The notes beneath the pieces are model-generated. The model searched no databases. It was not told where the DNA came from and saw only the letters and a list, made by a program, of their open reading frames with translations. A program made the translations under genes and the position numbers. 42,771 bases of DNA from CAZJDM01 sp964544765 (GTDB lineage Bacteria; Bdellovibrionota_B; Oligoflexia; CAYFLR01), in NCBI GenBank assembly GCA_964544765.1, contig CAZJDM010000016.1:1-42771 (forward strand), given 5' to 3'. Position 1 is the first letter of the stretch. Every line of letters starts with the position of its first letter. Shown piece by piece: positions 35,471 through 42,771 of this stretch.

Positions 35471-36787
35471 TTAATATGGCCATTGATCGTCAGATATTAT
35501 ACCAAGAATTTTATAAAAAAGCTGATATGCATCATTTAGATCTATCTTACCATCAGGTTTTCCCACGGTAATTACGCCCTTGTCATTAGGTCCAGCAATA
35601 TCCATAGAAGCAATATCTTTGTCAATCATACCATCATGGGCTTGAATTATAGCTAATACGTCGTTTATATCTATTTTACCATCACGATTAGGGTCTCCTT
35701 TTGGTATGACAAATTGAACTTTATTTATGTTTTCATGAAGATATCTAATAGAATCAGCATCATTTTTGACTCCAAGTGCAGTAACTCCCTTTTTTGTATA
35801 AATGTACCTATTAGGCGTTGAGAAGCTGTATGATCCCTCTGAATTAATTTTTCCTCCCTTTTCACAAGGATAAGCCATAACAGTTGCAAAATCAAAATAT
35901 TCTTTACATCGTCTATATCCATGATTATAACATTCTTTAAAGCCATGATTACCATATTGAAGCATATCGGATTGATCTTTAGCATGTTGCAATCCAAATT
36001 TATGTCCTATTTCATGGGTTAAGGTATGTCTTCCAAAACTAGCCTGGCCAATAGCTATTGCCATACTATGTTTCATATTAGAAGAAGGGTAATTAGTAAT
36101 CTTATGCCAATTTACTATACTGGCCCTACCGTGACTGACCATGGCTGATGTTCCTGGCATATAACCTACCACTATGTCAGCACCATATAAATCCATATCA
36201 TCCTTAACTCTTTGATTTACTTGTATATGGTACATCCAATTAAATATATCCCAATCTTTTGAAGCTCTAAAAAACTGTCCATCCTCGTCTAGATACCTTC
36301 CTACATGTACAATCTTGAGTTTAGCACCAACCTGATTCCCATAAATATCTGGAGTACCAAGAGATATATTAACACCTTCTATCCTATTTTTAATGGTATT
36401 TTGTATTTCTAATTCACGTAGTCGGTGACATTCTGTATCATATGTGTCATCCAAAATTCTATAACAGAACATAATACGCTCTCTATCTTTTTTATCTTCA
36501 ATACTTGCATGGGAATAATCAGATCTCCAATCATATAAATAATCTAGATAATCTGTACACCACCCATTGGAATCCCTGACTTGTCTACGGCATGAGTCCC
36601 TTTGCTCTCTTTCCAAAATTGGATTACATACACTGTCTCTCACAATACCATAGCAGCTCTTTGTATCTCTAATTCCTTTGTCATAAAGAATCATAATTCC
36701 AATCTTAGTCATATTGGCATGTAATTGAAAACCCCTACCAAAAACACAAACAAATATTGTGATGATTAAAATAGATATTATTTTCAC
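35471..36787 (-). CDS. Secreted metzincin-type zinc protease with dockerin-like C-terminus, no propeptide
   Basis: 438 residues, GTG start with GGA upstream. A signal peptide (about 1-24) is followed almost at once by TKIGIMILYD, the first strand of a reprolysin-like catalytic domain, so no propeptide is present. The zinc motif HEIGHKFGLQH (His258, Glu259, His262, His268) and a Met-turn VMAYP (Met304) are intact. Residues 45-120 carry six Cys in an insert, and three more lie near the active site. The C-terminus (364-428) has two EF-hand-like loops (DPNRDGKIDINDV and KPDGKIDLNDA), the dockerin pattern that binds calcium and sometimes a cohesin. The divergent neighbour looks like the missing propeptide. 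Substrate unknown. Confidence 0.85.
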   Translation of the reverse strand: MKIISILIITIFVCVFGRGFQLHANMTKIGIMILYDKGIRDTKSCYGIVRDSVCNPILEREQRDSCRRQVRDSNGWCTDYLDYLYDWRSDYSHASIEDKKDRERIMFCYRILDDTYDTECHRLRELEIQNTIKNRIEGVNISLGTPDIYGNQVGAKLKIVHVGRYLDEDGQFFRASKDWDIFNWMYHIQVNQRVKDDMDLYGADIVVGYMPGTSAMVSHGRASIVNWHKITNYPSSNMKHSMAIAIGQASFGRHTLTHEIGHKFGLQHAKDQSDMLQYGNHGFKECYNHGYRRCKEYFDFATVMAYPCEKGGKINSEGSYSFSTPNRYIYTKKGVTALGVKNDADSIRYLHENINKVQFVIPKGDPNRDGKIDINDVLAIIQAHDGMIDKDIASMDIAGPNDKGVITVGKPDGKIDLNDAYQLFYKILGIISDDQWPY

Positions 36788-37000
36788 ATATTTCCAAAAA
36801 TAAATTAATTGGTTTTTAACTCTTTTTATAAATACGCATAAATTTATTTTCGCAATATGAATTTATATCTTTAGTAATATATTTTTTCTTATTGATAATC
36901 ATACAGTTAAAAATATTAAAATATTTATCTTATATTATTAAGAGTTCATCCGAAAAATAATTGCAGAAAAAATTATAATACTACAAAAGGATCAAAAATT

Positions 37001-37858
37001 ATGAATTATAAAAATTTACACAAGACTTTATTAGTTTTAGTGGTGTTAAATATATTTATCTTTTTAGGAATATATTTATATTCAAATTATAATATGGATA
37101 CTTCTCTACCAAGAATTGTGCCTTTTTCATCTAAAGTTAAAAGTAAACCAAATACGAAATATAAAAAAATGTCTACTAAGGAACATTCTTCCCATCCTAA
37201 AACCTTTCCTACACCTATAGATTCTAGCTCTGAACTAGACGTTTCTGTCAAAAAGTCTAAACAAGAAAAATTGTTTAACAAAATTATCTTAAAGATGAAT
37301 TCACCTCTACAATCTCCTAATGGACCTGTTCTACGATCATATTTAGGAAAAATTGATTTATCCGTACTAACGAGTAATGAGGATAAATTGAACCTTGCGG
37401 ATCGATTCCTACTAAGTGTTGGAGATGACAAAACCTATCAGGTAGAAAAAACCCGTCAACAGTTTTATGATCCCAAAAAATACACTTGGATCGGGAAGGT
37501 GGATGATCAAGAAGGCGTACATAACGTCAATGACGTAATTTTAACAATTACTAATAAAACGATTTTTGGTGAAATATACTTAGATAATCAAATTATAGAG
37601 ATTTCTTCCCAAATCGGACAAAATTTGATCGCTATTAATCACATGGATACTACTAAGTTTGGCAAACCATCACCAGAACTAGACGATGAGGATCGGTGTA
37701 AAAATAATGATTGTAATATGATTTCAAAACCTGATTATCCTCCTGTAAAACCAGCCATTATACAAAGACTTAATCAGTTAGGAACAGAATTAAAAGCTGG
37801 AAATAAAAAGGACGTTCTTAAAAAATTTAAAGATATACAAGTAATGTTGGATAAATAG
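37001..37858 (+). CDS. Membrane-anchored protein with a metalloprotease-propeptide-like domain
   Basis: 285 residues, ATG with AAGGA 10 bases upstream. One membrane helix (about 9-28), then a Ser/Lys/Pro-rich linker, then a domain (about 143-221) with YTWIGKVDD, NDVILTITNKTIFGEI and a strand pair ending INHMDTTKF. As far as I know the family, this is the pattern found before the catalytic domain in bacterial reprolysin-like proteases (Y-x-W-x-G ... V-x-L-T-V ... G-x-I ... I-D-x-x-x-F). Here it stands alone, without a protease, with two Cys just after (233 and 238). It is divergent from the propeptide-less protease, sharing a 213-base control region. A membrane-bound inhibitor or folding helper for that enzyme is the inference. 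Confidence 0.6.
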   Translation: MNYKNLHKTLLVLVVLNIFIFLGIYLYSNYNMDTSLPRIVPFSSKVKSKPNTKYKKMSTKEHSSHPKTFPTPIDSSSELDVSVKKSKQEKLFNKIILKMNSPLQSPNGPVLRSYLGKIDLSVLTSNEDKLNLADRFLLSVGDDKTYQVEKTRQQFYDPKKYTWIGKVDDQEGVHNVNDVILTITNKTIFGEIYLDNQIIEISSQIGQNLIAINHMDTTKFGKPSPELDDEDRCKNNDCNMISKPDYPPVKPAIIQRLNQLGTELKAGNKKDVLKKFKDIQVMLDK

Positions 37859-37997
37859 TTCTCTTATATAACCTGTCAAGTTAAGCAATAAGGAAATCAC
37901 AGCGCTCCATAGGTTTTATGGGTGAAGTCTGCACTCTAGCTCTCAATATTTAGAACCAGAATAGTCAGGTACTATCGCAAATAGGGTAATTAACCTC

Positions 37998-38924
37998 TTA
38001 GTTAAAATAAGCCCGGAAATATGCTTCGGTCTTGGAAATTTGCACTGGATGCAATAAACCCTTTCTTTTAAGAAAATCGCGAGTGATTTTATATAGTTCT
38101 TCCAGTTCTTTCTTGTGCTTGGCCCTACCAGTATAACTCAGTTCTATTACCATTTTCCCTGTAGGAGGGAAAAACCATATATCAAAATCAATAAAATCCA
38201 ACTTGGAAGCGTATCTAGGGTCATTAAGAGTGATTTTAAAGCTGTATTGGCTGGTTACTCCCGGTATTACTGCCCTAGGACTACTGGCAATAGGAGCTAA
38301 ATATTTATAAATACTAGGACATTTTTGTTGCATAAAAGAAAATAATTTTCCCAAGGTTATTCTTTTCAAAGAGATATCAAATTCGTCCTTTTTAAAAGTA
38401 ATATCTGATGAAATAGAATATACATTTTTATCAAACAAATCATATTCATATTTCTTTCTATTACATTGCTCTAAATCAACTACATCATTGGCTCTATCAC
38501 CTCTGGCTTTTAAGGTAATCAAACCTTTTCGAACTCTTAAGATCATATTATTTCTACGAAAAACACGATCACTAGTATCAACATACATTCCTTTTTTATG
38601 CTTGGTAAATTTTAACGATGGATCAAGCTTATATAAAGGAGCCATCTGCTCGGCAATCTGAGCGGGTAAATGTTTCATATCTTTTTCTGATAAGGGGATA
38701 ACAGCATTTAATAAGAAATGATGCTCTATACCACCTTTGGTGAATTTCTTCTCTTTAGTGGTTGTTACGGCATTAAGATCGTTTGACAAGATAAAATTCA
38801 CACTAATAATACATAACAATAACAAGAAAATCTTCTCTAACAGAAAAACCTTTTTTAATAAGTTAACACTATTTTCTAAAGGTATTGAATTAACTATCCT
38901 TTTTGTGTTTTTTCTAATAAGCAT
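37998..38924 (-). CDS. Exported CYTH-like protein of unknown role
   Basis: 308 residues with a hydrophobic segment at about 25-50, preceded by a Lys/Arg-rich end, so it is exported or membrane-anchored. The following 250 residues show a pattern like the CYTH/triphosphate-tunnel fold: an early strand EHHFLLNAVI, then MYVDTSDRVFRRNNMILRVR (cf. the family's Y-x-D-T ... L-x-x-R-x-R), then ITLKARGD, and late acidic/aromatic strands DFIDFDIWF and KMVIELSY. The normal cytosolic family has an EXEXK opening, which is not clear here, so enzyme activity is doubtful. The ATG has a strong AGGAGG site 5 bases upstream. Convergent with the propeptide-like gene. Confidence 0.55.
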   Translation of the reverse strand: MLIRKNTKRIVNSIPLENSVNLLKKVFLLEKIFLLLLCIISVNFILSNDLNAVTTTKEKKFTKGGIEHHFLLNAVIPLSEKDMKHLPAQIAEQMAPLYKLDPSLKFTKHKKGMYVDTSDRVFRRNNMILRVRKGLITLKARGDRANDVVDLEQCNRKKYEYDLFDKNVYSISSDITFKKDEFDISLKRITLGKLFSFMQQKCPSIYKYLAPIASSPRAVIPGVTSQYSFKITLNDPRYASKLDFIDFDIWFFPPTGKMVIELSYTGRAKHKKELEELYKITRDFLKRKGLLHPVQISKTEAYFRAYFN

Positions 38925-39060
38925 CTTTCCTCCTGAAATTAAAAAATCTCTCTCATATATCCACCGATGGCTATTATGTACATTTATTCAGTAAAATCAA
39001 CTGATAATTTTTACTAATTATTTTTTTTGCTATTTTCACTACCCAAATTCGAACTAACAC

Positions 39061-39089
39061 TTGACAACCAACGTTTTTACAAATAAATA
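39061..39089 (+). promoter_or_regulatory. Probable sigma-70-type promoter of the small basic protein gene
   Basis: TTGACA at 39061-39066, 17 bases, then TAAATA at 39084-39089, about 55 bases before the start codon. The -35 box is perfect and the -10 box is weak. Confidence 0.4.
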
Positions 39090-39143
39090 ACGAAACAGCT
39101 TTGGTACGTTTTTTCACCATAAAATTTCTTAGGAGGAAAAGTT

Positions 39144-39656
39144 ATGAGATGGTTCAAAGGTTTAAGTTCGGTAATTGCTTTGGTAGTGTTATTCTTATTT
39201 GGTATCGGTAACTTACACGCTGAAAAAAAGACTCAATCTACCGCCAAATTTACTATGAAGTGTACACCTGGACAAAAGAAAGCGCTTAAAAAAGGACATA
39301 AGAAAGTTAGACATGCTTTGGGCCATTTAAATGTAACTAAAAATGTTTTTGGTAAAAATTATACAAGTGCTGTAAGTCATACCCAAAAAGCTCATGAATT
39401 CTTAAACACAATGAGAGGGAAAAATAAAAAACCCAAAGGACATAGTGAGTATAAGAATCACATCAATATGTGCAAAGCTGAAAAGAACCTAATAAAGGCT
39501 CAAGACAAACTTGTTGCTACAAAGATTGGCGCATGTTGGAATGTTCCAGTAGAAAAGGTCCAAACCCAACTAACAGAAGCTTTAAAGTATGTTAGTGCAG
39601 CTATAACAGCTAAAGGGGTTAAATGTCCAAAGAAGAAAAAGAAGAAATCTTCTTAA
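39144..39656 (+). CDS. Small secreted Lys-rich protein
   Basis: 170 residues, strong AGGAGG about 9 bases before the ATG. A signal peptide (1-26) has a clear LHA cleavage site. The mature part is helical and rich in Lys and His, with four Cys (in KCTPG, NMCKA, GACWN and VKCPK) that could form two disulfides. It ends in a Lys run (PKKKKKKSS). No family recognised. The high positive charge suggests binding to acidic polymers such as lipopolysaccharide, but this is inference. It has its own probable promoter and is followed by 348 non-coding bases. It shares the Lys-tail feature with the lipoprotein at 15317-17221. Confidence 0.72.
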   Translation: MRWFKGLSSVIALVVLFLFGIGNLHAEKKTQSTAKFTMKCTPGQKKALKKGHKKVRHALGHLNVTKNVFGKNYTSAVSHTQKAHEFLNTMRGKNKKPKGHSEYKNHINMCKAEKNLIKAQDKLVATKIGACWNVPVEKVQTQLTEALKYVSAAITAKGVKCPKKKKKKSS

Positions 39657-39761
39657 CCAGCTGACTTTTATAGAAAAAAGTAAAAAACCTCCAAAAATAG
39701 CAGCATATCTAATGAACAAAAAATCAACATAATGAACAGAAAATCCAAAATATCATTACCT

Positions 39762-39813
39762 GGGTATTGCTTTGAGGTATTGCTTTGAGGTATTGCTTTG
39801 AGGTATTGCCTTG
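39762..39813. repeat. 13-bp tandem repeat, four copies
   Basis: Unit GAGGTATTGCTTT, three near-perfect copies plus a final variant (GGTATTGCCTTGA). Non-coding. Confidence 0.8.
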
Positions 39814-39904
39814 AAATGTTTGATATTGAGGCTTTATTTAAAGTCAGTCATATAATGGAAACTACCTTTGATAAAATTATTTGATAAATAATTCAATAAA
39901 TTAT

Positions 39905-39933
39905 TTGACATTAATTTATCTAGTAATTAATAT
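39905..39933 (+). promoter_or_regulatory. Probable sigma-70-type promoter of the barrel-protein gene
   Basis: TTGACA at 39905-39910, exactly 17 bases, then TAATAT at 39928-39933, about 72 bases before the ATG. Perfect -35 box and a -10 box with four of six consensus bases. Confidence 0.55.
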
Positions 39934-40004
39934 TCTCAACGGGGTAGCATTCTGTATTAATTCTGTATTAAGGGATAACATATTTTCAAGAAAGGGAACA
40001 ATTT

Positions 40005-41051
40005 ATGAAGTACATTTTAGTGTTTCTGTTGAGTAGTGTTCTTATGTCATCTGTAGCTTTCTCCAAATTTACCATAGTAAAGGGTGAAGATGCTAAATTG
40101 AACATCTCTGGAGATCTTATAACCGGATTTCAATATAGTAAGACGGAAGGAGAAGATGATTACTCCTCATCATTTAGATCCTATAGAGGTAGATTTGCCT
40201 TTGCTGGTGCTTTTAAAAAGAAAATCAAATACAAAATCAGGCTTCGTTTTCAACCCGTAAAAGCTGATACTGACACTAATAACTCAACTTTCAAACTAAT
40301 CGATCATGCTTGGGTTCGGTATAAGATCTCTGATTATCTCAAAGTTAAAGTAGGAAAATTTAATCCCCGTCCTGGAGTTACTACTAGAACTAGTAATATG
40401 CACCCAATAACTTTTGCCAGTGGCGATGACGGTTCTCTATACAACGGTACCTATGCATTAGGTATGCAATTAGCTGGAGATTTACCTTGGGGACATAGCT
40501 GGAGATTTAATGTCCAGAATGACATCGAAAAAGGTGCTTACCGAGATAGAAATCAAGATAACAATTATGATATCCAACTTGATTTGTTTGGTGAATCAGA
40601 TGATGAATTTAAAGATAAGGATCTGAGCGGTGAACTAAGATATACATATGGTGTTAATATCTCTAGATTAGCTCCTCTGGATGAAAACATCAGATCTATT
40701 GTAGCACCTTTTGTGGCTTTATCCGCTTACAATGCTCTTTTTATTGCCGGTGTGGAAGTTGAAAAAACTACCACTTCTCTTAATGTAACCGACGGATTTT
40801 TAGGCTCACCTGACACATTAAAAAGAGCCTATAACGTTGGAGCAGGTTATATGTTCGCTGATTTCGTAAGACCAAGTGCCACCCTTTCTATTATTGACCA
40901 AGAAGGCGAAAAGGATTACATCTGGGCCGTAAATACCACAGTATTTTTAGAAGATAAGAAGTTCAGACCAATCTTTGAATATGCTATGGAAGTTCCTGCT
41001 GAAGGAGAAAAAGACCATAAAATAAGAGCCATGATATCTCTTGATTTATAG
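40005..41051 (+). CDS. Outer-membrane beta-barrel protein, porin-like (phosphate-selective porin type)
   Basis: 348 residues. The signal peptide (about 1-20) ends near VAFSK. The rest is a series of alternating strands typical of a barrel: LNISGDLITGFQYS, SYRGRFAFAGAF, KYKIRLRFQP, DHAWVRYKISDYLKVKVGKF. The strand K-V-G-K-F followed by RP is common in porins of the O/P group. The end RAMISLDL lacks the terminal aromatic residue usual for BAM recognition in Proteobacteria, although the alternating pattern is kept. Own promoter upstream and a strong terminator downstream, so it is a single-gene unit, probably well expressed. Transported solute unknown. Confidence 0.82.
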   Translation: MKYILVFLLSSVLMSSVAFSKFTIVKGEDAKLNISGDLITGFQYSKTEGEDDYSSSFRSYRGRFAFAGAFKKKIKYKIRLRFQPVKADTDTNNSTFKLIDHAWVRYKISDYLKVKVGKFNPRPGVTTRTSNMHPITFASGDDGSLYNGTYALGMQLAGDLPWGHSWRFNVQNDIEKGAYRDRNQDNNYDIQLDLFGESDDEFKDKDLSGELRYTYGVNISRLAPLDENIRSIVAPFVALSAYNALFIAGVEVEKTTTSLNVTDGFLGSPDTLKRAYNVGAGYMFADFVRPSATLSIIDQEGEKDYIWAVNTTVFLEDKKFRPIFEYAMEVPAEGEKDHKIRAMISLDL

Positions 41052-41166
41052 TTTACAATTAATATTCAACAATTAGTTGGTCAATTATATAGTTTTCAAT
41101 TATAGCTGTAGCTGGTTGTTGGTTGGTCAATTAATTTATTGATCACGACGTTAATTTGACTTAACA

Positions 41167-41200
41167 GGGACTTGGCCCCGAAAGGGCGGGTCCCTTTTTT
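41167..41200 (+). terminator. Rho-independent terminator after the barrel-protein gene
   Basis: Stem GGGAC/GTCCC extended inward by GCCC/GGGC with small internal mismatches and a CGAAA loop, followed by six T. It is the only GC-rich classic terminator in the window and serves the plus strand. Confidence 0.88.
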
Positions 41201-41294
41201 GAAGTGTATTAACTAGTTGCTGGTAGGTTTCACATCAGTGATTAACTATGTATGAATTTCTCGCCATCTCGCGTAATATTCGATTTTATCTAAT

Positions 41295-42644
41295 TTATCT
41301 AAGACATAGATCATAAGCTGGAACTATCCCCTTCTTACGATTAGATTTACAGTAATTAAACGCCCAAAACAGCAAGGTTCCTTTTAAGAAGGTAGTACAG
41401 CTAATGACCCACCAAATACCACTAACACCCAAATTCATGGTGATAGCAAAAAAGTAAGATAAGGGAATCCGAGAGATAGTAATAGGAGTAACGATCCTCA
41501 TATAGACTCTGGTATTACCAATTCCGTTGAATGCACCTTCAATTAATAACTCCCACCCCATAAAGATCTCAAAGATACCGATTATACGTAAATATTCAGC
41601 TGCATATTCAACAACCTCCGGATCAGAATTCACCAACGATATTAACTGTTCAGGGATAAGAACAAAAATCAGCGATACTGGCAATAAAATCAATGTTATA
41701 ATTTTAAGCCCCATAATCATAGTAGCTTGTATATCGGACTTCTTTCCCTGCCCATACAGCTGACCAATTATTGAAGCCAGTGAGATTTGAAATCCCATAC
41801 CAATAAAATATGGAACCCCCTCTATTCTATGTCCCAAATTTAAAGCTGCTAATGGTAACATCCCAAACTTTGTAATTATCGTTGATAAAAATGGATAAGT
41901 TAGGGTCCATGACGCACTATTTACAGCCGTTGGTAAACCAATTGACAAAATCCTTCGAAGATAGATTTGGGGAACAACAAAATAAGATCTCCACCTACCA
42001 ATACAGTTTTTATCTCTCATGATCCTATGACGAATCAATAAACCAATAACCGAACTAACAATGGTCGCCAAAGCGGCCCCTTTAATTCCTAGAGCAGGAC
42101 ACCCAAGGTATCCGAACATCAAAATGGGGTCCAGAACGATATTAATTAATAATGATATAGCCAGAGTAACCATCATATTAACAGTATCGCTATAAGCACT
42201 AAATATTTGTCCCTGCAGAGAAAACAAATAAATCACCGGCAAACCACAGAGCCAAACAGAGAAATATTGACCCGCAAAATTAAGAGTCTCTTCATCAAGC
42301 CCCATCAAGAAAAAGATTTTTTCATAAGATAGAAATAATACACCCATCATAATCAAAATAAAGATAATACTTAGCCAAAAAGTCTCAGCTGCCACTCGAT
42401 GAGCCTCTTTAATTTTGCCGGCACCATAACATTGAGACATCAGAGTTGCACACCCTATATGAGTTAAATTCTGAAGAGCATATATTGTCCAAATGATAAA
42501 ACTAGCTGCTCCAACGGCAGCTATAGCTTTACTGCCAATTTTACCTATCCAGAAAACATCAACAATTTCAAAGATAATTAAACCCATGAATCCTAAAATA
42601 GCGGGAATACTAACTTTCAATATTCTACGACCCAATTTTTCCAC
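41295..42644 (-). CDS. MATE family multidrug/cation antiporter
   Basis: 449 residues, about 12 membrane helices in two similar halves. The first half starts KVSIPAILGFMGLIIFEIVD, then AIAAVGAASFI and the GCATLMSQCYGAGK loop. The second repeats it as SIGLPTAVNSASWT ... FLSTIITKFG ... SLASIIGQLYGQGKK. This pair of Q-x-Y-G-x-G loops is the family signature. Such proteins export organic cations or drugs with sodium or proton entry. The start is GTG at 42644 with no clear ribosome site. An in-frame stop about 45 bases upstream rules out a much longer N-terminus. It is convergent to the barrel-protein gene. Its upstream region to the window end (127 bases) has a short direct repeat of AACGTTATA but no gene. 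Confidence 0.93.
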   Translation of the reverse strand: MEKLGRRILKVSIPAILGFMGLIIFEIVDVFWIGKIGSKAIAAVGAASFIIWTIYALQNLTHIGCATLMSQCYGAGKIKEAHRVAAETFWLSIIFILIMMGVLFLSYEKIFFLMGLDEETLNFAGQYFSVWLCGLPVIYLFSLQGQIFSAYSDTVNMMVTLAISLLINIVLDPILMFGYLGCPALGIKGAALATIVSSVIGLLIRHRIMRDKNCIGRWRSYFVVPQIYLRRILSIGLPTAVNSASWTLTYPFLSTIITKFGMLPLAALNLGHRIEGVPYFIGMGFQISLASIIGQLYGQGKKSDIQATMIMGLKIITLILLPVSLIFVLIPEQLISLVNSDPEVVEYAAEYLRIIGIFEIFMGWELLIEGAFNGIGNTRVYMRIVTPITISRIPLSYFFAITMNLGVSGIWWVISCTTFLKGTLLFWAFNYCKSNRKKGIVPAYDLCLR

Positions 42645-42771
42645 CTCAACGTTATAAACGTTATATAAGAACTTGTTTACTACGGGTTAAGGGCGATAAG
42701 TATATTCTGTTTCTAGTTAAAATGCAAAAGCAAAAATGTTAAAATGCGTTTACCCTGTGCGCCACGAAGTG

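Larger units (their letters stand above)
39657..40004. other. Intergenic stretch before the porin-like gene
   Basis: 348 bases without a gene. It contains a 13-bp tandem repeat (39762-39813) and the probable promoter of the barrel-protein gene. A further direct repeat of TTCTGTATTAA occurs twice between promoter and start codon (about 39949-39970). Confidence 0.6.

Noticed and set aside
35725..35997. Alternative minus-strand frame within the protease gene
   Set aside because: It overlaps the zinc-site and dockerin coding region in another frame and has no recognisable protein pattern.
38115..38994. Two plus-strand frames opposite the CYTH-like gene
   Set aside because: They are shadows of a gene with a clear ribosome site and consistent strand pattern on the minus strand.

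Overview
The window is a stretch of an AT-rich chromosome from a diderm (Gram-negative-type) bacterium. The evidence is an outer-membrane barrel protein, an MlaC-type lipid carrier, several lipoproteins, a TRAP transporter and CmoB. I cannot name the taxon. OmpL47/Ig-like repeat lipoproteins, a dockerin-bearing protease and many simple-repeat inserts inside conserved enzymes would fit a spirochaete-like or deltaproteobacteria-like lineage, but that is a guess. No tRNA, rRNA, CRISPR array, transposase or replication origin was seen.

Region 1 (1-14.6 kb, all minus strand) is a hybrid NRPS-PKS operon read from right to left. It encodes a type II thioesterase, a Sfp-type phosphopantetheinyl transferase, an MFS exporter, an NRPS module (C-A-PCP), a PKS module (KS-AT-ACP, no reductive domain) and a large NRPS (C-A-PCP-C-A...) that runs off the left edge. 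The two complete A domains are almost identical at DNA level over about 1.55 kb. Both carry a serine-type specificity code and the same array of 7-residue repeats. The third A domain, at the edge, also starts with sequence shared with the first.

Region 2 (14.9-24.4 kb) holds a coupled pair of envelope proteins, one lipoprotein with a very basic Lys-rich tail and one small membrane protein with an Asp/Glu/Tyr-rich stretch. It continues with a TPR-like exported protein, the tRNA-modifying enzyme CmoB, a complete TRAP transporter (dctPQM) and the remains of an unrecognised gene broken by frame changes.

Region 3 (24.6-27.1 kb) has a class II aldolase and an MlaC-like lipoprotein. Beside the latter is a 139-bp element with 32-bp inverted ends; a related single copy lies in front of the TPR gene.

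Region 4 (27.1-35.2 kb) is a nearly complete [NiFe]-hydrogenase maturation locus: hypF-hypA on the plus strand and, converging on it, hypB-hypC-hypD-hypE-hypX on the minus strand. HypX supplies CO from formyl groups under air, so the host probably makes a hydrogenase that is matured aerobically. The structural hydrogenase genes are not in the window.

Region 5 (35.5-42.7 kb) is envelope-related. It contains a secreted metzincin protease with a dockerin-like end and no propeptide, divergent from a membrane-anchored protein that looks like the missing propeptide. These are followed by an exported CYTH-like protein, a small secreted basic protein, an outer-membrane barrel protein with a good promoter and terminator, and a MATE exporter.
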